Shown: one piece after another, positions 8,851 to 17,178 of the stretch
How positions within the stretch are numbered: the first letter of the stretch is position 1
Layout: each line of letters starts with the position of its first letter
From: Singulisphaera sp. GP187
GTDB taxonomy: Bacteria > Planctomycetota > Planctomycetia > Isosphaerales > Isosphaeraceae
DNA: 64,000 nt
NCBI RefSeq assembly: GCF_900129635.1
Contig: NZ_FSRB01000002.1
Span: 2,632,727 to 2,696,726 of the forward strand
Direction: 5' to 3'
The notes under the pieces: model-generated
Seen by the model: only the letters and a program-made list of their open reading frames with translations
What the model was told of the DNA's origin: nothing
The model's database searches: none
Translations under genes and position numbers: made by a program

Positions 8851-10395
8851 TCAGTCGGCCCGGCCGACCAATCGCGGACTTTTGGTCGGTCCGAACGCCA
8901 CGTTGGATTCCGAGTCGAAGAGGAGTTCGCCCTCACTGAACTTCAAGCGGATGGTTGCCATAAACGGCGTCTCATAGAACGCGATCTTGGCTTTATACGT
9001 ATCATCATCGGTCCAGTCGCCGCTGACGGCCGCGGGTTGCTCGGCAAGGGGTCCAAACGCGAGCCGCCCTTTGCGCCATTCGCCTCGACCGCAGGCAATC
9101 CGTTGATCGACGCCGTTGCTCCGCATCACGAGCGTCACCGCATCCGTTTTGCTGTCGCGTTCGAGCGTGATCGCTTCGAGCTCACGGTCATTGGTCGGGA
9201 ACTGATACTTCGTTCCCGCGACTTTCGCCCCCGCTCCCGACGAGCCCGACCCCTGCTGGGGCCGCATTGACAGAGCTTTGAGCGTGCGTTCGAGGGTCTC
9301 GGCCGCCGCGCGATCGGCGGCCAACGGCGTGGGCTTGAGGGCCGGGAGAAGCTGGTCCCAGACCAGGTTCAGAACGGCCTGCATGTCCTTGACGCTACTC
9401 GTGATGGCGATCACGGCATCCTGCTCGGGTAATACGAGACAGTATTGCCCGAACGCCCCATCGCCCCGGAACGCTCCATGACGACAGCGCCAGAACTGAT
9501 AGCCGTAACCTTGCTCCCAATCACTCGACGGATTGCTCCCGTTCGAGGTCTGCCGCGCGGTGGCCGCCTCAATCCAGGCGGCGGGCACCAACTGCGTCCC
9601 TTGCCACTTCCCCTTTTGAAGGTAGAGCTGGCCGAACTTCGCGAGATCCTCGGTACGCACGCTCAGCCCGTACCCACCGAGCGAGACGCCTTGCGGGCTG
9701 GTCCCCCAGGTCGGGTCCTCGATCCCCAACGGATCGAACAGGCGCGGTTTCAGGTAGTCAAGCACGGTGATGCCCATCGTCTTCTGGACGATGGCGGAAA
9801 GCATGTAGGTGGCCGGCGTGTTATACATGAAATGGGTGCCGGGCTTGTTGGGCACGGGTTGCGCCAGAAACGTCTTGGTCCAAGGCGACTCATTGCCAGG
9901 GGAAGAGGCCTTGCGCTGCGGCAGAAGCGGACCGAGGTTCGGCTCAGCCTGGTGGCCCGTAGACATCCGCAAGAGGTCGCTGATCCGCATTGCCTTGAGG
10001 TGATCGCTCGGCGCAGCCGGGGCATCATCGGGAAAAAACGACAGCACGCGATCATCAACGCTCAGCTTCCCTTCCGCGACCGCCAAGCCCACGGCCGTGG
10101 AGGTGAAACTCTTGCTCAACGAATAAAGTGAGTGGCGTGCCGCCGCGTCGTAAGGTGCCCACCAGCCTTCGGCCACGACATGGCCGTGGCGCACCACCAT
10201 GACGCTGTGCATCGCGTCGATCGTCTGGTCGGCCTTCGTGACAAACGCGAGGATCCCCGGGGACGACACCCCTTGAGACTCCGGCGTACTCCTCGGCAGC
10301 GACAACGGCGCGGCCGCCAACCCCATGGGGCCGCAAACCACGATCGTTGCGATCAAGGCGAATTTCTTCATGTGATCAACCCGTCGAGTCATCAT
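8851..10395 (-). CDS. Exported serine hydrolase, beta-lactamase class C-like
   Basis: 514 residues. A basic N-terminus and the hydrophobic KKFALIATIVVCGPMGLAAA form a signal peptide. The Ser-x-x-Lys catalytic motif is SLSK in HSLYSLSKSFTSTAVG, and the Tyr-x-N-type region is MYNTPATYMLSAI. A conserved YGYQFWRCRHGAFRGDGAFG segment near the C-terminus matches the active-site edge of the family (EstB/beta-lactamase/DD-peptidase group). The last 100 residues are an extra beta-rich domain. GGGGAG lies 8 nt before the ATG pair. Likely an extracytoplasmic esterase or peptidase; the substrate cannot be told. It is divergent from the GntR/sialidase operon and shares its upstream palindromes. Confidence 0.85.
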   Translation of the reverse strand: MMTRRVDHMKKFALIATIVVCGPMGLAAAPLSLPRSTPESQGVSSPGILAFVTKADQTIDAMHSVMVVRHGHVVAEGWWAPYDAAARHSLYSLSKSFTSTAVGLAVAEGKLSVDDRVLSFFPDDAPAAPSDHLKAMRISDLLRMSTGHQAEPNLGPLLPQRKASSPGNESPWTKTFLAQPVPNKPGTHFMYNTPATYMLSAIVQKTMGITVLDYLKPRLFDPLGIEDPTWGTSPQGVSLGGYGLSVRTEDLAKFGQLYLQKGKWQGTQLVPAAWIEAATARQTSNGSNPSSDWEQGYGYQFWRCRHGAFRGDGAFGQYCLVLPEQDAVIAITSSVKDMQAVLNLVWDQLLPALKPTPLAADRAAAETLERTLKALSMRPQQGSGSSGAGAKVAGTKYQFPTNDRELEAITLERDSKTDAVTLVMRSNGVDQRIACGRGEWRKGRLAFGPLAEQPAAVSGDWTDDDTYKAKIAFYETPFMATIRLKFSEGELLFDSESNVAFGPTKSPRLVGRAD

Positions 10396-10549
10396 TCGAT
10401 TCGCTCCCCGTCGAGTGATCTCCGCCCACTCGACCCGACCACCCGGAACCGTTGCACGTTATTGGACGGGGCCGCCCCGACCCGGTCAAGTGTGCACCGG
10501 CCAAACGGGAAATCCCGGCCCACTGCCCCCTTGCCATCCCCTTTCTCCG

Positions 10550-10570
10550 ACGATATATCGTGGTATACCA
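10550..10570. promoter_or_regulatory. Two abutting palindromes, probable GntR/FCD operator
   Basis: ACGATATATCGT (10550-10561, perfect 12-bp palindrome) runs straight into TGGTATACCA (10561-10570, perfect 10-bp palindrome). The second contains overlapping GGTATA half-sites. GGTATA is the element bound by E. coli NanR, and TTGGTATACCAA is the core of the UxuR/ExuR sites; all are FCD-subgroup GntR regulators. The site lies 31 bases upstream of the chosen GTG of the GntR gene and within the divergent region serving the serine hydrolase operon. Autoregulation and control of both operons is inferred. Confidence 0.6.
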
Positions 10571-10600
10571 AATCAATTCGAGCCCTTGAACGAGGCCGAT

Positions 10601-11320
10601 GTGGACCAGGTGTCTCTCGCGCAACGCGTGTACGAGCAACTACACCAGAGGCTGCGTTCGGGGAGGCTTCGACCCGGAACGCGGCTGGTCAACCGGACCC
10701 TCGCCGCCGAGTTGGGGACGAGTACGATCCCGGTTCGGGAGGCGATCGGCCGGCTGGTCAGCGAGGGGCTGCTGGACTTCACACCGGGGGCCGGCGCCTT
10801 CGTCCGGGCTCCCGACCCGAACGAGCTCGGGGAGCTCTATGACGTGCGCGAGGCCCTGGAAGTCATGGCGGCGGTGCAAGCCGCTCGATTCGCGAACGAC
10901 CATTTGCTCGGGGACTTGCAGGCGATCTGCGCACGATTGCGTCAGGTCGCCGCGGCGATTCCGCCTGGCCAGCACGCCTCGCGTCCTCAATTCGAGCGCT
11001 GGCTGGAAGACGAAGAGGAGTTCCACACCCGATTGGTGGCGGGCTCGCACAACCGCTGGCTCGTGAAGGTGGTCAAGGAGATCCGGGTGATCGCCCAGGT
11101 TTTCGCGGCCCAGAAGGCCGCCCCCCGGCTGCTCACGCACGCCTTGGCCGAGGCGACCGTGCGCCAGCACGACGCGTTCCTGGTGATCTTGGCGGAACGC
11201 GACATGGAGCAGGCGACCCGCTGGATGACGGCCCACATCCGTTCCGGCCGAGATTCGGTCCTCCGCCATCTTTCTGCGAGCGATCGCAACCCAACCCCGA
11301 CAAAGCAAGACGACGATTGA
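10601..11320 (+). CDS. GntR-family transcriptional regulator, FCD subgroup
   Basis: About 239 residues. The N-terminal winged helix is SLAQRVYEQLHQRLRSGRL followed by LAAELGTSTIPVREAIGRLV, where the P-V-R-E-A segment is diagnostic. The C-terminal FCD effector domain has LYDVREALEVMAAVQAAR, and conserved His in EEFHTRLVAGSHN and RQHDAFL, which bind metal in this group. A start at 10415 was rejected because it would translate through the palindromic operator. GTG at 10601 (GAGG 5 nt upstream) or TTG at 10586 are the candidates. It is the first gene of the sialidase/MFS/lyase operon. The expected inducer is a sialic-acid-like sugar acid; this is inference from neighbours. Confidence 0.85.
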   Translation: MDQVSLAQRVYEQLHQRLRSGRLRPGTRLVNRTLAAELGTSTIPVREAIGRLVSEGLLDFTPGAGAFVRAPDPNELGELYDVREALEVMAAVQAARFANDHLLGDLQAICARLRQVAAAIPPGQHASRPQFERWLEDEEEFHTRLVAGSHNRWLVKVVKEIRVIAQVFAAQKAAPRLLTHALAEATVRQHDAFLVILAERDMEQATRWMTAHIRSGRDSVLRHLSASDRNPTPTKQDDD

Positions 11321-11349
11321 TCCCCACCACCCCAAAGTGAGCGTCCGTC

Positions 11350-12531
11350 ATGCGAGGTCTTTGCTGGGGCCTGTTCCTCTGTTTGATCGCTTCGATCCGG
11401 AGCAGCGGGACGGAGCCGACGACAACCGACGTCTTTGTCCCGAAGACTGACGGGTTCAAGTCGATCCGGATCCCGGCCGTCGTGGTGACCAACCAAGGGA
11501 CGCTGGTCGCCTTCGCGGAAGGACGCGCGGCCAACGCCGATCAGGCCAAGAACAAGCTCGTCCTGAAACGGAGCCAGGACGGTGGCAAGTCGTGGGGACC
11601 GATCGCGGTGGTTGCCGACGCTGGCGACCGATCGCTCAATAACCCTTGCATCGTGGTCGAACGCGAACACGGCCAACTCTTATTGATGTACCAATCCTTC
11701 CCGGCGAATGTGAGCGAGCGGAGCAAGGCGGTTGAACCGGGTCACGAGGGTGACCGGATCGTGCGCAATCACTTGATCATGAGTAATGACGATAGTCTGA
11801 CCTGGTCGAAGCCCCGTGACGTGACCGGCCTCACCAAGCGAGCCGTCGGGGTAACGACCATCGCCAGCGGCCCTGGACTCGGGATCCAGCTCCGTCACGG
11901 CCCCCACGCCGGCCGACTCCTGTTCCCGATGAACGAGGGACCGTTTGGGCTTTGGAACATCTACGCCGTCTATAGCGATGACCAAGGCAAGACCTGGGCG
12001 ATGGGTGACGTGGCACCGGGTGGTCTGATCGACACCCCCAACGCCAAGGGTGGAAAAACGAGCACCGTCAACGAGGCCCAGTTCGTCGAGCTGAACGACG
12101 GCTCGATTCGGTTCAACGTCCGGCGTTGGGCTGGCAAGGCAGTCCGGAAAACCTGCCTCAGTCGCGACGGCGGTCTCACCTGGTCGAACGTCGAGGATGT
12201 CCCGGACCTGATCGACCCGAGTTGCATGGCCTCGATCTACCGTTACACCGACCCCGCGGCCGGCGGAATCGGCCGACTTCTCTTCTCGGGACCACAAAGT
12301 ACCAAACGCGAGAACGGCACTCTCTTCCTAAGTGACGACGAAGGTGTATCGTGGCCTGTCCATCGCGTCCTCTGCGCAGGGAGCTTCGGCTACTCCTGCC
12401 TGACCGCACTGCCCGACGGGTCCATCGGCTGTCTCTACGAGGCTGAGGGAGCGAACCGGATCGTCTTCGCCCGGGTCACCCTCGATTGGCTGACTCACGG
12501 TAAGGCTCGTGCCGATCGCAACGAGGACTGA
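11350..12531 (+). CDS. Exported exo-alpha-sialidase (BNR repeat)
   Basis: 393 residues. A short signal peptide (MRGLCWGLFLCLIASIRSS) precedes a six-bladed propeller. The RIP motif is FKSIRIPAVV and is followed by AFAEGR, giving an arginine-triad residue and a conserved Glu-Gly-Arg. Five Asp boxes are visible: SQDGGKSWG, SNDDSLTWS, SDDQGKTWA, SRDGGLTWS and SDDEGVSWP. This number and the RIP motif match bacterial sialidases (GH33-like), which release terminal sialic acids from glycans outside the cytoplasm. It lies between the regulator and the carrier gene. Some RIP/Asp-box proteins act on other sugars, so sialic acid specificity rests partly on the downstream lyase. Confidence 0.85.
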   Translation: MRGLCWGLFLCLIASIRSSGTEPTTTDVFVPKTDGFKSIRIPAVVVTNQGTLVAFAEGRAANADQAKNKLVLKRSQDGGKSWGPIAVVADAGDRSLNNPCIVVEREHGQLLLMYQSFPANVSERSKAVEPGHEGDRIVRNHLIMSNDDSLTWSKPRDVTGLTKRAVGVTTIASGPGLGIQLRHGPHAGRLLFPMNEGPFGLWNIYAVYSDDQGKTWAMGDVAPGGLIDTPNAKGGKTSTVNEAQFVELNDGSIRFNVRRWAGKAVRKTCLSRDGGLTWSNVEDVPDLIDPSCMASIYRYTDPAAGGIGRLLFSGPQSTKRENGTLFLSDDEGVSWPVHRVLCAGSFGYSCLTALPDGSIGCLYEAEGANRIVFARVTLDWLTHGKARADRNED

Positions 12532-12570
12532 TGGCGCAGAGTTCTTATTCTCTCCCTCGGTGAATCCCCT

Positions 12571-13830
12571 ATGCATGCCGAAACCGTCTCGACCGATTCT
12601 CAAGGACTCCGCCGCGCGGCCTGGCTGGCGGTCGCGCTGCTCGCCCCGGTTGCCCTGCTCAACTACCTCGACCGGCAGATGCTCGCCGCGATGAAGATGT
12701 CGATGATGACGGACATCCCCGACATCGGCTCGCGGGAAAACTGGGGCTTCATGCTCGGCTCCTTCAAATGGGTCTACGCATTCCTGAGCCCGATCGGCGG
12801 CTACATCGCCGACCGATACAGCCGGCGGCTCGTGATCATCGCCAGCCTGTTCGTCTGGTCGGCGGTGACCTGGTCCACCGGCTACGTGACGACCTACGAC
12901 GGCCTGGTTGCCACCCGCGCCTTGATGGGAATCAGCGAAGCCTTCTACATCCCGGCCGCCCTGGCGCTGATCACCGACTTCCACCGCGGTTCGACCCGGT
13001 CGCGGGCCGTCGGCATCCACCAGATGGGGATCTACGCCGGGATCGTCCTCGGCGGTTTCGCGGGGCATGTGGCGGATCAACCCAACCTCGGTTGGCGGTT
13101 CGCGTTCCAGACCTGCGGGGTCGTCGGAATCCTCTACTCCCTGCCGCTCTTCTGGTTATTGCGCGATCCGCCACAGTCGCCGGCCTCCCAAAAACGCCAC
13201 CCGACCTCATTGTTTCGGGCTTGGGCCGAGCTGGTGAAGAATCGAGGCTATCTCCTTCTGGTGATTTATTTCACCTTACCCGCACTTGCCGGATGGGTCG
13301 TGAAGGATTGGATGCCGGATATCCTCCGGGAACGATTCAACCTCAACCAAGGGAAAGCCGGTGTCTACGCCGTGATCCCGGTGCAGCTCGCATCCTTGAT
13401 CGGCGTCGGGATCGGCGGCTGGATGGCGGATCTCTGGATGCGACGCTCCGAGCGGGGACGGATCTTCGTCAGCGCGATCGGGATGATTCTCTTCCTGCCC
13501 GCGCTGTTCGGCGTCGGTCTCTCGGAACGCCTCGGGTTCGCGGTCGGCTTCCTGATTCTCTACGGCATCGGCTGGGGATTCTTCGATTGCAACAACATGC
13601 CGATCCTCTCCCAGATCGTACGGCCCGAGCTCCGCGCCACGGGATATGGCTTCATGAACCTGGTCAGTATCAGTTGCGGTGGGTTCGCCGACTGGGGCTT
13701 TGGTTTGTTGCGTGACCAACATGTTTCCCTGGCCGTCATCTTCGGGATCTTCGCGGGGATCGCGTTGTTCTCCGTGGCAATCGTCCTGATGATCCACCCT
13801 CGACCCGACCTCGCTCCAAAGGATTCCTGA
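12571..13830 (+). CDS. MFS transporter, probable sugar-acid (sialate) uptake
   Basis: 419 residues with about twelve hydrophobic segments. Helix 1 begins AWLAVALLAPVALLNYLDRQ, the N-Y-x-D-R signature of the anion:cation symporter branch (hexuronate- and sialate-type carriers). The loop 2-3 motif is GGYIADRYSRR. Two bases separate its stop from the lyase start and 39 from the sialidase stop, so it is co-transcribed. The context points to import of the sugar released by the sialidase. Substrate specificity cannot be read from sequence alone. No strong ribosome binding site precedes the ATG. Confidence 0.85.
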   Translation: MHAETVSTDSQGLRRAAWLAVALLAPVALLNYLDRQMLAAMKMSMMTDIPDIGSRENWGFMLGSFKWVYAFLSPIGGYIADRYSRRLVIIASLFVWSAVTWSTGYVTTYDGLVATRALMGISEAFYIPAALALITDFHRGSTRSRAVGIHQMGIYAGIVLGGFAGHVADQPNLGWRFAFQTCGVVGILYSLPLFWLLRDPPQSPASQKRHPTSLFRAWAELVKNRGYLLLVIYFTLPALAGWVVKDWMPDILRERFNLNQGKAGVYAVIPVQLASLIGVGIGGWMADLWMRRSERGRIFVSAIGMILFLPALFGVGLSERLGFAVGFLILYGIGWGFFDCNNMPILSQIVRPELRATGYGFMNLVSISCGGFADWGFGLLRDQHVSLAVIFGIFAGIALFSVAIVLMIHPRPDLAPKDS

Positions 13831-13832
13831 GG

Positions 13833-14747
13833 ATGTCAATCAAGCTGAGCGGTCTGATCGCCGCGACCCACACACCGTTTCAGGCTGACGGTCAACTCAA
13901 CCTCGCCGTCGTGGCGCGTCAGGCCGAGCATCTGCTCGGCACCGGCGTCAAGACCGTCTTCATCGGCGGAACCACCGGCGAGAGTCATTCACTCGCCGTC
14001 GAGGAACGCCTGACACTGGCGCAGCGTTGGAGTGAGGTGGCCCAGGGCTCGGAGCTCCGCGTGGTCGTCCACGTCGGTTCCAATTGTCTCGCCGACGCCC
14101 GCACGCTCGCCGCGCACGCCCAGTCGCTGGGGGTTGCCGCCATCGCGGCCTTCTCCCCGAGCTACTTCAAGCCCAAGGACGTGCAAACTCTCGTCGCCTG
14201 TTGCGCGGAGATCGCCGCCGCCGCCCCTGCTTTGCCGTTCTACTTCTACGACATTCCCAGTATGACCGGAGTGCGGCTCAGCATGCCCGCCTTCCTGGAC
14301 CTGGCCTCCGCGACGGTGCCAACGTTGGCGGGCCTCAAGTTCACGAATCCCGACTTGATGGCCTATCAGCAATGCCTTCATTCACAAAACGGTCGTTTCG
14401 ACGTCCCTTGGGGTTCGGATGAAACCTTGCTGGGAGCGCTTGCCCTGGGCGCATCGGGCGCCGTCGGCAGCACCTATAACTTTGCCGCCCCACTCTATCA
14501 CCGGGTGTTGGCCGCCTTCGCGCAAGGCGACCTGGCCCAGGCCCGCGCCGAGCAATACCGCTCGGTCCAACTCGTCGACCTCCTGGACGGCTACGGCTTC
14601 ATGGGGGCGGCCAAGACCGTGATGTCGTTCCTGGGCGTTGAAGTCGGCCCCGCCCGGCTCCCGCACTCGAATCTCACGTCAGAGCAGGTGGTCACGCTGA
14701 GGGTGGGCCTCGAACAACTCGGATTCTTCGACTGGGTGCGTGCATGA
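13833..14747 (+). CDS. nanA: N-acetylneuraminate lyase-type aldolase (DapA/NanA superfamily)
   Basis: 304 residues, a full-length TIM barrel. GGTTGE near residue 48 binds the pyruvyl carboxylate. The Tyr of FYFYDIPSMTGV and the Schiff-base Lys of LAGLKFTNPDL are both present. GLKFT is the form found in N-acetylneuraminate lyases, whereas dihydrodipicolinate synthases have GIKEA-like sequences. The enzyme splits Neu5Ac into N-acetylmannosamine and pyruvate in the cytoplasm. It is two bases after the MFS stop. With the sialidase, carrier and GntR regulator it completes the uptake and first cleavage step; NanE/NanK-type genes are not in the window. Other pyruvate aldolases share the fold, so the exact substrate is probable rather than certain. 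Confidence 0.75.
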   Translation: MSIKLSGLIAATHTPFQADGQLNLAVVARQAEHLLGTGVKTVFIGGTTGESHSLAVEERLTLAQRWSEVAQGSELRVVVHVGSNCLADARTLAAHAQSLGVAAIAAFSPSYFKPKDVQTLVACCAEIAAAAPALPFYFYDIPSMTGVRLSMPAFLDLASATVPTLAGLKFTNPDLMAYQQCLHSQNGRFDVPWGSDETLLGALALGASGAVGSTYNFAAPLYHRVLAAFAQGDLAQARAEQYRSVQLVDLLDGYGFMGAAKTVMSFLGVEVGPARLPHSNLTSEQVVTLRVGLEQLGFFDWVRA

Positions 14748-14810
14748 CATGCCGCCGTTTCGATGAATGACCAGTCCTCTCAGCCGGTTGATGGCGCCCG
14801 CTCGCCCGGG

Positions 14811-16568
14811 TTACTTCCGGGCGAATTCCGAATCATGAATCGTTTCCGTCCGCACTCGCTCGGCCGGCCTCAAGGAGCGGACTCTCCACTCGGAGGGCCT
14901 GCTCTTGATCCGGCCGAGGCAGTGGTCGAATGTCGCCAGAGTGGCGGCCAGGAGAGCGACTGAGGCCAGGACGTAGGTGCTAATCCAGAGGACGACGCCC
15001 CCGACGTCGCCCCAGTCGACCGACGCCGACTCGAGTTGCGAGGTGATCACGATCGGACCGAAAAACGGGCTGCCCGCGATACAAGCAAAGCCGTACGGAT
15101 GGGGGCTCATCATGGCCATCACCAGAAACATCCAACCGACCGTCACGATGACGTAGATTGCAACGGCCAAGCCGACGGCCCGGCCCAGCCTCGTGCACCA
15201 GGTCGCCAGCGTGACCCCAAGACTGGTGACGGCCGCGCCCACGGCGATCACGTAGACGGTGAGCAGGATCGCCACCAGCCATTTCATCCCGTTCCACCCC
15301 GTTACCGCAAAGGTAACTAGACTGGGGAGGATCGCAAGCAGGGGCACCAAGCGAAACGCGCCCAGCCACTTACCGAGCACGATCTCCCGGGTGGACAACG
15401 GGGTTGCCATCAAAACATCAAGGCTGCCGCGCGCCCGCTCCTCGGCCAGTGAGGTCGACGCTGTCACGCTCAGGCAGAGGAGGCCAATGGAAATCAGAAA
15501 TCCATTGATCAGTTGCGCCGCCTTGGGCGTTCCGGTGGCGACCGTCACCAGACTGAAAACCAACGTCGTCACCACGACCAAGGCGGTGACGGCACGAATC
15601 AAAATTGTCGGCCGGTTTCGGTGCCACTCACGCCAGAGCACGGGATTGAAGTCGAGCGACGGCGCCGGCAACCGCGAAACCAGGTTTCGCATTCCTCCGA
15701 GCCCCGGAATTGGCAACCTCAAGGGAACAGCCCGCCGCCACCATCTCCGCCGGCCTCCATCCCGCGTACAGACGGCCCGCAAGCGAATGACAGCCAGGGT
15801 GGTCAGCCCGGCCGAGAGCGCCCACGTCACGCCCAGGAACGCCAAGTAATCGCTCAAGCCGACGGAATCGGGTGCGAGATAGGGCGCAAACGCCAGTCGG
15901 AACGGGTTGGCGGACGTCGGAGGTATCCAAACCGAGACACCCATGGTCCCGCCGAGCGAGGTCACCATCATCGGACCGAGCAGCCAGAGGCCCCAGACGG
16001 CGTAGGTGCCGAGCAACGCTTCGTGAGTCTTCCCCACCCAGAGCGAGAAGGCCAGTGCCAGGCTGCTCCCGAGCACGGCCACGCCAAGCGTGACGATGAG
16101 CGCCCCCAGCAGCGCATCGGAGTCGACGCCCCCCAAAAGGGTGAGGAGCGTCATGACCGGGAAGACGCAGACGACCATCGAGATTACCGGGACGAGCCGC
16201 GCGGCGAGCTTACCCAGAACGATCTCGGCGTCGGAAAGGTCAGTCAAAAGCAGATACATCAACGTCCCCCGTGCCCGGTCGAGACAGATGGCTCCAGCCG
16301 TCACGGCCGGGGCGGCGAGAAGGACGACAGCCAGTTGCGTACCGACCATCGCCTTGAAGAAGAGTTCGGCAACCTCCGCCAGCCCACGAAGCGAAGGCGC
16401 GATCGGACCGCCGGCTCGGCCCGACCAAACGACAACCAAGGCAGCCAGCAGCGACGCGACGAACAGCGAGCGGAGGGCGTACCCTTGCCAGCGTCTTGAC
16501 GAGATTCTCCACTCGTAGACGAATACCGGTCCTAGTCCCAGGCGCTGCCCCGACCCCATGCCGCCCAT
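14811..16568 (-). CDS. ABC-2 type transporter permease, two-domain fusion
   Basis: About 585 residues and roughly twelve membrane segments arranged as two related halves. Each half begins with a P-V-x-x-x-E-W element (GPVFVYEWRISSRRWQGYAL and FNPVLWREWHRNRPTILIRA). Each also contains a cytosolic loop of the type RGxLxxLLxTxLSxxEIVLGK (LLLTDLSDAEIVLGK, LMATPLSTREIVLGK), a hallmark of ABC-2 permeases of the gliding/NosY type. No ATP-binding subunit is adjacent. The start at 16568 has a GGGGGT box 5 nt upstream; an earlier in-frame ATG at 16694 would run through the AT-rich promoter region. It is convergent with the nanA-like gene. Confidence 0.85.
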   Translation of the reverse strand: MGGMGSGQRLGLGPVFVYEWRISSRRWQGYALRSLFVASLLAALVVVWSGRAGGPIAPSLRGLAEVAELFFKAMVGTQLAVVLLAAPAVTAGAICLDRARGTLMYLLLTDLSDAEIVLGKLAARLVPVISMVVCVFPVMTLLTLLGGVDSDALLGALIVTLGVAVLGSSLALAFSLWVGKTHEALLGTYAVWGLWLLGPMMVTSLGGTMGVSVWIPPTSANPFRLAFAPYLAPDSVGLSDYLAFLGVTWALSAGLTTLAVIRLRAVCTRDGGRRRWWRRAVPLRLPIPGLGGMRNLVSRLPAPSLDFNPVLWREWHRNRPTILIRAVTALVVVTTLVFSLVTVATGTPKAAQLINGFLISIGLLCLSVTASTSLAEERARGSLDVLMATPLSTREIVLGKWLGAFRLVPLLAILPSLVTFAVTGWNGMKWLVAILLTVYVIAVGAAVTSLGVTLATWCTRLGRAVGLAVAIYVIVTVGWMFLVMAMMSPHPYGFACIAGSPFFGPIVITSQLESASVDWGDVGGVVLWISTYVLASVALLAATLATFDHCLGRIKSRPSEWRVRSLRPAERVRTETIHDSEFARK

Positions 16569-16655
16569 TCGCACCCCCCGTTTCCGCGGTCGACGTACCG
16601 TCAAAGTCCTTACCGTTTGCTCGATTAAAATATTGACATGACCATTTTTAGTGAT

Positions 16656-16684
16656 TTGATATTTTAAACACATCAAATTGTCAA
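16656..16684 (-). promoter_or_regulatory. Candidate sigma-70-type promoter for the ABC permease
   Basis: On the minus strand, TTGACA (16679-16684) is followed after 17 bases by TATCAA (16656-16661), inside a strikingly AT-rich stretch (about 16620-16690) in otherwise GC-rich DNA. The -35 is a perfect consensus and the -10 matches at 4 of 6. It lies about 88 bases upstream of the chosen ATG. Confidence 0.35.
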
Positions 16685-16694
16685 AGCAAACCAT

Positions 16695-17178
16695 GGCCAG
16701 CCGCTAGGAGCGGGTTACCCCAGGCCACTCTCCACAAGTTGGCCGGGGACTCGAGACCATCTGACCTCGTTCTGTGTGGCCGGGGGTCTCCGACCCCGGT
16801 GCAGCGTGCCATCGAGTTTACGCTGACAGACTGCCGACCATCCCACAATACCTTGCGCCACCAGGCGAGGCGATGGATCCGGCGCTCAACTCATGCGCCT
16901 TTTCAGAGATGACGACCGCGAAACCTGTCAGCCCCCTTCGATTCCGAAAGACATTTTTTGTAACTTTGTTGGATAACCTCGGGTCTCCCGTTACTCTTGG
17001 AATGCTTGCGGACGGGTACAGGGCCCCGTTAGGGCGACTCGCGAGGGCCGAGACGACAGAACAGGAGGCCCGCCGCCACCCGTGCCGAAACCAACTTGAG
17101 TGATCCGCTTGGGATCGCGCGAGTTCAGGTGGCGGACGACGGATCAGTGAGCCCGGCTTCGATCAGGAGATTCGCTGA
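16695..17178 (+). other. Intergenic region; leader of the tandem Tat-protein operon
   Basis: About 480 bases. A 109-codon ORF (16774-17103) has no ribosome binding site, no recognisable motif and poor composition, so it is not called. The last bases carry AGGAG upstream of the next ATG. I see nothing else of note. Confidence 0.5.

Noticed and set aside
10415..10600. Longer GntR regulator starting at 10415
   Set aside because: The added 62 residues are Pro/Gly-rich and run through the double palindrome; the winged-helix domain begins right after the GTG at 10601.
16774..17103. 109-residue ORF upstream of the tandem Tat genes
   Set aside because: No ribosome binding site, no recognisable motif and no signal; more likely leader DNA.
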